From a virus, in IMG/VR virus record IMGVR_UViG_3300042691_035511, positions 1-20,853 of that record: a stretch of 20,853 bases of DNA; one strand, written 5' to 3'. The translations under genes were made by a program, and so were the position numbers. The notes under the pieces were generated by a model. That model saw nothing but the letters and a program-made list of their open reading frames with translations. It was not told the DNA's origin and ran no database searches. Shown piece after piece: positions 16,002 through 20,853 of the stretch. How positions within the stretch are numbered: the stretch's first letter is position 1; every line of letters begins with the position of its first letter.

Positions 16002-17155
16002 TGGTTTACGCACCCAATGACCCCGTTAAAAAACTGTTTTTCCTGCATGGCATTACCGGCGCGCTGGTGAATGGGGACAGCGCACCAGCGGGCACCGTGT
16101 ACCAAAATGGTACTGCCGATGGTGCCGTGACTGTGACAGTCACTAATCTGGCAACTGGCAAATACAAAGCAGAATTCACCATTCCCAGCGGTTACGCTCC
16201 GGGAGATATTGTGGAGTGCACTGTCGATTCTACAATTAGCTCAATTGCAATCTGCGATTCAATCTGGTGTGAAAAACTGGTGCAATGGTCGCCCACTTCC
16301 CTCCCCGCAGCTGCTGCTGGGGCAGTCGGTGGTGTGCCTGTACTCAATGCCAATTCGCGCGTACCAGCTTTGGTGGAAGAGTGCGATGCCGATGTGATCG
16401 ATGCCGCCGCTTTGGCTGCCGATGCCATTACCGAAATTCAGGACGGTCTGGCTACTAGCACTGATACCACAAACATTATCAACGCCATAGATAACCTCGA
16501 TAACAACACGTATGTGAGCAGCAACATTCCGGCTATTCTGGAGCGGCCTGATATTAGCTCCGATGTGGTGGTGATTCGTCTCTTATTCTGCGATGCTGCT
16601 GGCTCTCCTGCTAATCTCGACAGTGGCAATCCTACGGTCAGCATCACTGGCGCACTTACTGGCGATGTTTCATCGCGACTTGATACCGGATCATGGGCCA
16701 ATCCCAGCACAGGCGAATATACCGCCAGCTACACCAACACCTCGACCGATGCGCCGGAGCATATCACTTGGCGGATCACGGGCACTGTCGGTGGCATTGG
16801 CCGTGTGCAGATCGTTCCGATGCAAGTAGTTGATACCACGGCTGTGGACTTTACTCCTGATGATCGCAACATGCTCGACGAAATTCACGAAGCCATAACA
16901 GTGGATGGTGTGACGCTGGCGAATGGCTCGATCACCGATAGCATGTTTGTGGTCGGGAGCATCGACCAAACAGTCATACCCACCGGCTTTTTGGACCGCA
17001 TGCTGTGGCTCTATCGTCGCTTCTACAAGCGCATGACCCGCAACAAGACTACTGGAGCGATCACCATGTACGCCGATGACAACACCACGCCGATCAGTGC
17101 CACCCAAGAAATGACCGACGACGGGACCACCGAAGAACAAACTGCAGTCAGCTAA
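16001..17155 (+). CDS. Tail appendage protein with two beta-sandwich domains
   Basis: A 384-residue protein whose ATG overlaps the previous stop by one base. It seems to have a beta-sandwich domain at about 1-90 (GAVTVTVTNLATGKYKAEFTI), a helical linker rich in Ala and Asp (about 125-170, with AAALAADAITEIQD and INAIDNLDNNT) that could trimerise, a second sandwich domain at about 185-285 with an immunoglobulin-like pattern (PTVSITGALTGDVSSRLD, GEYTASYTNT), and a C-terminal helix plus RFYKRMTRNKTTGAITMY segment. Such Ig-like fibre and base-plate upper proteins carry receptor-binding parts. The C-terminal DGTTEEQTAVS run is acidic. Identity as a virion appendage is likely; the exact partner is unknown. 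Confidence 0.65.
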   Translation: MVYAPNDPVKKLFFLHGITGALVNGDSAPAGTVYQNGTADGAVTVTVTNLATGKYKAEFTIPSGYAPGDIVECTVDSTISSIAICDSIWCEKLVQWSPTSLPAAAAGAVGGVPVLNANSRVPALVEECDADVIDAAALAADAITEIQDGLATSTDTTNIINAIDNLDNNTYVSSNIPAILERPDISSDVVVIRLLFCDAAGSPANLDSGNPTVSITGALTGDVSSRLDTGSWANPSTGEYTASYTNTSTDAPEHITWRITGTVGGIGRVQIVPMQVVDTTAVDFTPDDRNMLDEIHEAITVDGVTLANGSITDSMFVVGSIDQTVIPTGFLDRMLWLYRRFYKRMTRNKTTGAITMYADDNTTPISATQEMTDDGTTEEQTAVS

Positions 17156-17160
17156 GGAGG
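17154..17160 (+). promoter_or_regulatory. Very strong ribosome site
   Basis: AAGGAGG with a 5-base spacing to ATG 17166 is the best Shine-Dalgarno match in the window and decides that start over the in-frame ATG at 17244. Confidence 0.85.
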
Positions 17161-17165
17161 CGAGC

Positions 17166-17786
17166 ATGGGAATCAGTATTAGTACCATTGCCGCCTTGGC
17201 ACCACCCTTTACATTTGACTTTATCACAGGAGAAATAACCGGCATGGGCTACACCTCAACACTATCGGCAAACTTCCGGCTCTCGATTACCGAGACCGCC
17301 GACGATTCAATTTCTCCAGCTTCTCAAGACGGAGGAAACAGCCGTATCTACGACACCTATGGTCTCGATGTGCGTCTCACTGCTGACACCACGCCAGCGA
17401 CTCACGGCGCGATTCCTGACTTGTCGCACGCAATACCTGGCGGTGGTACAACCACATTTGATTTGACCGCATGCCCAGCAGCACGCGATACGAATGTTGA
17501 GGAAATCGACCTAACCGGTAAGAAGCTCTTGGCATGGTCAATCAAGGCACCAATCGGCAACGCTGACCCAGTGACCGTCGAGCCTGGTGCCAGTAACGCC
17601 TACCACTTGTTTGGTAGCAGCACGGCTAAGATCGTGTTGTATCCTGGCCAAGTAGTGTGCAGCGGGTTTGTAGAGTCTTCTGGACTCGCATTGCCAGCCG
17701 TTTCAGGTTCCGCAAAAACCGTGAAAGTAAGCGGTACGGAAGCTGACGAAATCAATATCATCATGGTATTTGGCGACCCAGCATAA
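17166..17786 (+). CDS. Unrecognised tail-region protein
   Basis: A 206-residue protein, strand-rich and with many Thr, Ser, Gly and Asp (for example TADTTPATHGAIPDL and GGGTTTFDLTACPAARD, then LLAWSIKAPIGNADPV). The hydrophobic segment AALAPPFTFDF near residues 9-19 is too short for a membrane helix. The end, DEINIIMVFGDPA, is typical of a beta domain. I do not recognise the family. Its place between an appendage and the hub gene suggests a tail-tip or fibre-attachment role, and the very strong ribosome site suggests it is made in many copies. An alternative start at ATG 17244 (Met27) would remove the first 26 residues. Confidence 0.6.
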   Translation: MGISISTIAALAPPFTFDFITGEITGMGYTSTLSANFRLSITETADDSISPASQDGGNSRIYDTYGLDVRLTADTTPATHGAIPDLSHAIPGGGTTTFDLTACPAARDTNVEEIDLTGKKLLAWSIKAPIGNADPVTVEPGASNAYHLFGSSTAKIVLYPGQVVCSGFVESSGLALPAVSGSAKTVKVSGTEADEINIIMVFGDPA

Positions 17787-19948
17787 TGGCCACCGTTGAC
17801 CTTTCCAGCCCGTTTAATTCTCAGCGCGGTACAGCAGTTACCTCGCCAAGAGTTTATACGCGCACCACGTGGGGCGGGGCGTGGCAGGAAAACAAGGCTC
17901 TGGTTTGCACAATGATGCGTTTCGCCATTGCTCCTGATATTGGCTCAGCTACTTTCGAGCATCGTTACGGTGTTGGTTATCGTGGTACTATTGGCGAGAG
18001 CAGGCCAGCGAAGATTGAGAAAATCGATACTGCTGAAATCTATTTGCGTGTCGATAAAATTTGTGACGTAACCGGCACAGTGGTGAGTTGGTACGGCATC
18101 GGAAGCGTGACACATGATGAGCAACGCGGTTTCACTCCAAACGGCAATGCAGTGGCCTACAATGGCATTCAGCACATTTCAGCAGTTGGACTGGAAAAGC
18201 TGCTTGACGATACTCCCGTTAGAAGCTCTCTCTACTATCACGAAGTCGATAAAAAGGTTTACCAAGTCGATCACGTAATACCATTCAACAAGCCTCTAGG
18301 CGATGCAAAAGTGGGAGCCAATCGCGCAGAACATCGCGTCGATAGAGCTGCTGTTTTCACTGGCAAGGTGGCCGAAAAGGACAAGACATGGACAACTTAC
18401 GAGATCCTGCTTTACTTGGTTGAACTACTGGGGATGCGAGACTCGCAAAGCATTCAGCGTATAAAATGCTACTTGCACCCTGACACGCTGGAACTGCTGA
18501 AATCGATCAATGACCAGCCAGTTTTTGATGCGGCAAATAAATCGCTTCGCACATGCTTGAATGAGTTGTTGCCACCTCAGCGCATGCTTAGCTGGAACCT
18601 TATTCCATCCGGCTCAATGCTGGCTGTCAGGGTTTACTCACTTGCTGGCAGAACGGTGGATTTACCGACCGGAATACTCAAGCCCAACCTCAACATGGTT
18701 GACGTAATTAACACCAGCGACCGCAGCGGAAGCAGCTCTGTTATCACCAGCCACTTGGAACGAGTCGAGCGGGTCCGATGCCGAGGCGCACGAGCCACAA
18801 CTACCGGAACATTCAGCAAGCAAACGAACACCATCGAAGCAGGTTGGACTCAAACGCTTGGCGAAGAATTTAACGCCGGTGCCTCTGGTGAAGCTGGCTA
18901 TTCAGCAGCAAACGACGAAGAAAAAAAACGCATGAACGACCTTGTGCGAAGTAGTGAAGAGTATCGCAACGTGTTCACTCGATACCGAATCCCTGACAAC
19001 TTTACCGGCACAATTGATGGTGAAAATATCGTTCAGAATCCGTACAACATTTATAAATTTAAGCTGTGCCCAAGTGAGTTAATTATTGAGCAATCACTAC
19101 CAATGGTCAGCAGTGCGACTTATGCAGCTGGCCAAGCAGACGGACTTCCCGTAATCAATGAAACGCGAGTTGGCAAAGGACCGCATGAGAAGTTGCCACC
19201 TCAATGCTACCTGCAAAAACCCGATGAGTCCGGCTACGTTCTCAGTAGTAAAATGTCACAGCTTCGCCAGCACACCGATGGTAAAGAAGAAAAATACGAC
19301 TTCACTGCAACAGTAATGATTCCCGACAATGACCGCGCAGTACACATGCAAATTGATGGTGCCGAACAGTATGCGATTGCCAGCGACTATTCTGGTACCG
19401 GCTTTTACTTTGACCCGCTGCCAGTAGAAGAAAAGTTTCTGGGAACATTGGCCGACTGGAAAGAAGCGTACTTTGTATTGTGCATTCGTCTCGATTATTT
19501 CTGTGAAGGTGTGTGGCCGGACAATCAGCCAAACAACAGGGAAACAGTGCGCGAAATGCTGCTCAATGTTGGCGACCAATACCGACTCGATTGGGTTGCA
19601 GCTAACACCGTTACTGGGCTTAGCCATTCTGGAGACCTGCTTGAATTAGGTACCGCTGGCTGGCTGAAAGATGACAGAAAAAAACTCACGGCCAGAGCCA
19701 AGTTAGCTTATAGCTGGTATGGTGAAACTCGCAGAGCAATTCAAATTTCATCGGCAAAGTTTCACAGCGGGTTGCGTGCTGGGTATCTGGTAAGGCAATA
19801 CACTTCACAAGGTAGCCCGATCACGATTAACAGCATAATCACGGCGGTTGAATACACGCACCCATCGACAACGAGCGGTGCAGCGATGCCAGGGGTGCGT
19901 TACGAGACGCAGTTTTTCACACCAGATTTAGACAGCTTCGAGCCATAA
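17786..19948 (+). CDS. Putative tail hub or tip protein
   Basis: The largest tail protein here (720 residues) is the probable hub at the tail end. It opens after a one-base overlap (TAATG). Early residues 25-65 carry NKALVCTMMRFAIAPDIGSATFEHRYG. Then follows a beta region with VSWYGIGSVTHDEQRGFTPNG and an AVGLEKLLDD segment near 130-142, of the sort seen in gp27-like hub proteins. The middle holds helical blocks (TWTTYEILLYLVELLGM, NDEEKKRMNDLVRSSEEY), and the C-terminal third contains further strand-rich parts ending RYETQFFTPDLDSF. No lysozyme or peptidase motif is seen. Hub identity rests on size, on the GLE-LLD block and on being next to the coiled-coil tip protein. Confidence 0.55.
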   Translation: MATVDLSSPFNSQRGTAVTSPRVYTRTTWGGAWQENKALVCTMMRFAIAPDIGSATFEHRYGVGYRGTIGESRPAKIEKIDTAEIYLRVDKICDVTGTVVSWYGIGSVTHDEQRGFTPNGNAVAYNGIQHISAVGLEKLLDDTPVRSSLYYHEVDKKVYQVDHVIPFNKPLGDAKVGANRAEHRVDRAAVFTGKVAEKDKTWTTYEILLYLVELLGMRDSQSIQRIKCYLHPDTLELLKSINDQPVFDAANKSLRTCLNELLPPQRMLSWNLIPSGSMLAVRVYSLAGRTVDLPTGILKPNLNMVDVINTSDRSGSSSVITSHLERVERVRCRGARATTTGTFSKQTNTIEAGWTQTLGEEFNAGASGEAGYSAANDEEKKRMNDLVRSSEEYRNVFTRYRIPDNFTGTIDGENIVQNPYNIYKFKLCPSELIIEQSLPMVSSATYAAGQADGLPVINETRVGKGPHEKLPPQCYLQKPDESGYVLSSKMSQLRQHTDGKEEKYDFTATVMIPDNDRAVHMQIDGAEQYAIASDYSGTGFYFDPLPVEEKFLGTLADWKEAYFVLCIRLDYFCEGVWPDNQPNNRETVREMLLNVGDQYRLDWVAANTVTGLSHSGDLLELGTAGWLKDDRKKLTARAKLAYSWYGETRRAIQISSAKFHSGLRAGYLVRQYTSQGSPITINSIITAVEYTHPSTTSGAAMPGVRYETQFFTPDLDSFEP

Positions 19949-19949
19949 A

Positions 19950-20741
19950 ATGAGCGACTTTCCAGCCTCGAACCGCACGGAAATTCTAAACCTGAAAAGG
20001 GAAGTGGACTCGTTGCGCCAGCAGGTGAAGGCGTTGATGGCCATGCAGGGGGCGAGCGGGAAGGATAAGGGAGTTAATCCGGTTCTATTGGGTAAAGCCA
20101 AAGAAGCCATAAATCGCGGCTCTTATGGAACTGTCGGTTGGTGGTACGGCTTTGAGGATGCTGGCTTGCCTGATGAGCAAGATAGTGAAATCGAAATGAC
20201 CGTTTTCAATTACATGGGTGATTTGGCCGAAGGCGCGTGGGTCAAGTTCGTGCGCATTCAGGATAGCTATTATGTGGTTGGAAATGTACCGGGGCGATAC
20301 TTCGCGCTAAATCCGAGTGCCGGCGCTGAAGTCTCTGGCGATAATATCTATCCGCATTTTGCACCAATCGTTGGCGAGCACGATCACGGCTTGAAGATCA
20401 CGCGGAATCTATCGCACCCATCGGCCAGCGGTAAAAGCGTGTTTGTGCTGGAAGAGGCTTCTCGACTTTACAAATTTCACTGGGACTTGTCGTTCATTTC
20501 CGACGCGGCACATCTGGGATTCTTGGTCTATGGCACAGTTGGCACATTAGGAGGCAGTTACAAAGCACTGGCTGAGATCGATCACCAAGGAGGCTATGGC
20601 CACATTTCTCTTGATTACTGGGCGGTCGATTGCGAGGTCGATGCCTACCTCTATTTGGAAATTTCAAGCGATACCAGTCCTGTTGATATGAATGATTCAG
20701 GAGGAATTACTTCTTGCTTTGAGGCTGAGCGGATTTTGTAG
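19950..20741 (+). CDS. Coiled-coil tail-tip or fibre protein with jelly-roll head
   Basis: This 263-residue protein starts one base after the hub stop. Residues 8-35 form a clear heptad helix, RTEILNLKREVDSLRQQV, likely a trimeric coiled coil. A glycine-rich middle (57-130, with GTVGWWYGFEDAG and YVVGNVPGRYFALNPSAG) may be a neck domain. From about 140 a compact beta domain follows (EHDHGLKITRN, KFHWDLSFISDAAHLGFLVYG, YLYLEISSDTSP), resembling a TNF/C1q-like jelly roll used as a receptor-binding head. This layout is common in tip fibres. The C1q comparison is by pattern only. Confidence 0.65.
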   Translation: MSDFPASNRTEILNLKREVDSLRQQVKALMAMQGASGKDKGVNPVLLGKAKEAINRGSYGTVGWWYGFEDAGLPDEQDSEIEMTVFNYMGDLAEGAWVKFVRIQDSYYVVGNVPGRYFALNPSAGAEVSGDNIYPHFAPIVGEHDHGLKITRNLSHPSASGKSVFVLEEASRLYKFHWDLSFISDAAHLGFLVYGTVGTLGGSYKALAEIDHQGGYGHISLDYWAVDCEVDAYLYLEISSDTSPVDMNDSGGITSCFEAERIL

Positions 20742-20743
20742 CA

Positions 20744-20851
20744 TCAATCAAACTGGTAAATGTCCCAAGGTGCCTGCTGGCCAGCGAAGAGAGTTATTTG
20801 CTTCTTACCCATCGTTTCAAAGATGCTGCTAATACTGGAATGAAACCCTAG
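20744..20851 (-). CDS. Possible 3' end of a convergent minus-strand gene (partial)
   Basis: On the minus strand one frame is open from the window edge to a TGA at 20744-20746, giving 35 residues that end GKKQITLFAGQQAPWDIYQFD. The sequence looks protein-like, and a convergent end just after the last tail gene would be a natural border of the late operon. It is short and cut by the window edge, so chance openness is possible. A competing + strand ATG at 20759 gives only 27 codons. Confidence 0.25.
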   Translation of the reverse strand, partial: LGFHSSISSIFETMGKKQITLFAGQQAPWDIYQFD

Positions 20852-20853
20852 TA

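Noticed and set aside
16691-17245. 184-residue minus-strand frame
   Set aside because: It overlaps well-supported + strand genes, carries no recognisable domain and opposes the operon direction.
1-20853. CRISPR arrays, tRNA genes, insertion sequences, attachment sites
   Set aside because: No regularly spaced repeats, cloverleaf sequences, transposase motifs or flanking duplications were found by eye.

Overview
The window is the late structural region of a tailed double-stranded DNA phage or prophage. It carries DNA packaging, capsid, neck and tail genes, all on the + strand, mostly touching or overlapping by a few bases, which suggests one long transcript. A tail tube gene, a frameshifted chaperone gene and a tape measure, with no sheath gene, point to a siphovirus. 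I see no replication, lysogeny, lysis, tRNA, CRISPR or IS features. The host cannot be fixed from sequence alone. The right-handed beta-helix adhesins and the medium GC content are compatible with an aquatic or soil Gram-negative bacterium, possibly of the Planctomycetes group, but this is a weak inference.

Layout, left to right. (1) Packaging and head, 64-7322: a large terminase (ATPase plus nuclease), a small zinc-ribbon protein, a gpW-like head-joining protein, a lambda-type portal, a prohead protease fused in frame to the major capsid protein, and a decoration protein with an extra C-terminal beta domain. The order TerL-W-portal-protease-capsid matches lambda A-W-B-C/Nu3-E. A rho-independent terminator at 7346-7379 closes the block. 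(2) Neck and tail tube, 7392-9812: three small head-completion or tail-completion proteins and the tail tube protein. (3) Tail assembly, 9855-12821: a small charged protein, a chaperone gene with a probable -1 frameshift on a run of nine A, and a short tape measure. (4) Distal tail and adhesins, 12825-20741: a small post-tape-measure protein, two beta-helix proteins, an appendage with two beta-sandwich domains, a 206-residue protein, a large tail-hub candidate, and a coiled-coil/jelly-roll tip protein. The last 110 bases may hold the end of a convergent minus-strand gene.

No unknown defence or enzymatic system is visible. The most interesting points lie inside the phage module: an in-frame internal start with a strong ribosome site inside the protease-capsid fusion (a possible Nu3-like arrangement); the A9 frameshift site; a nine-residue peptide shared by the end of TerL and the start of the next protein although its codons differ; a signal-peptide-like hydrophobic stretch in the middle of a tail protein, suggesting fusion to a captured secreted beta-helix protein; and adhesin genes lying between tape measure and hub.
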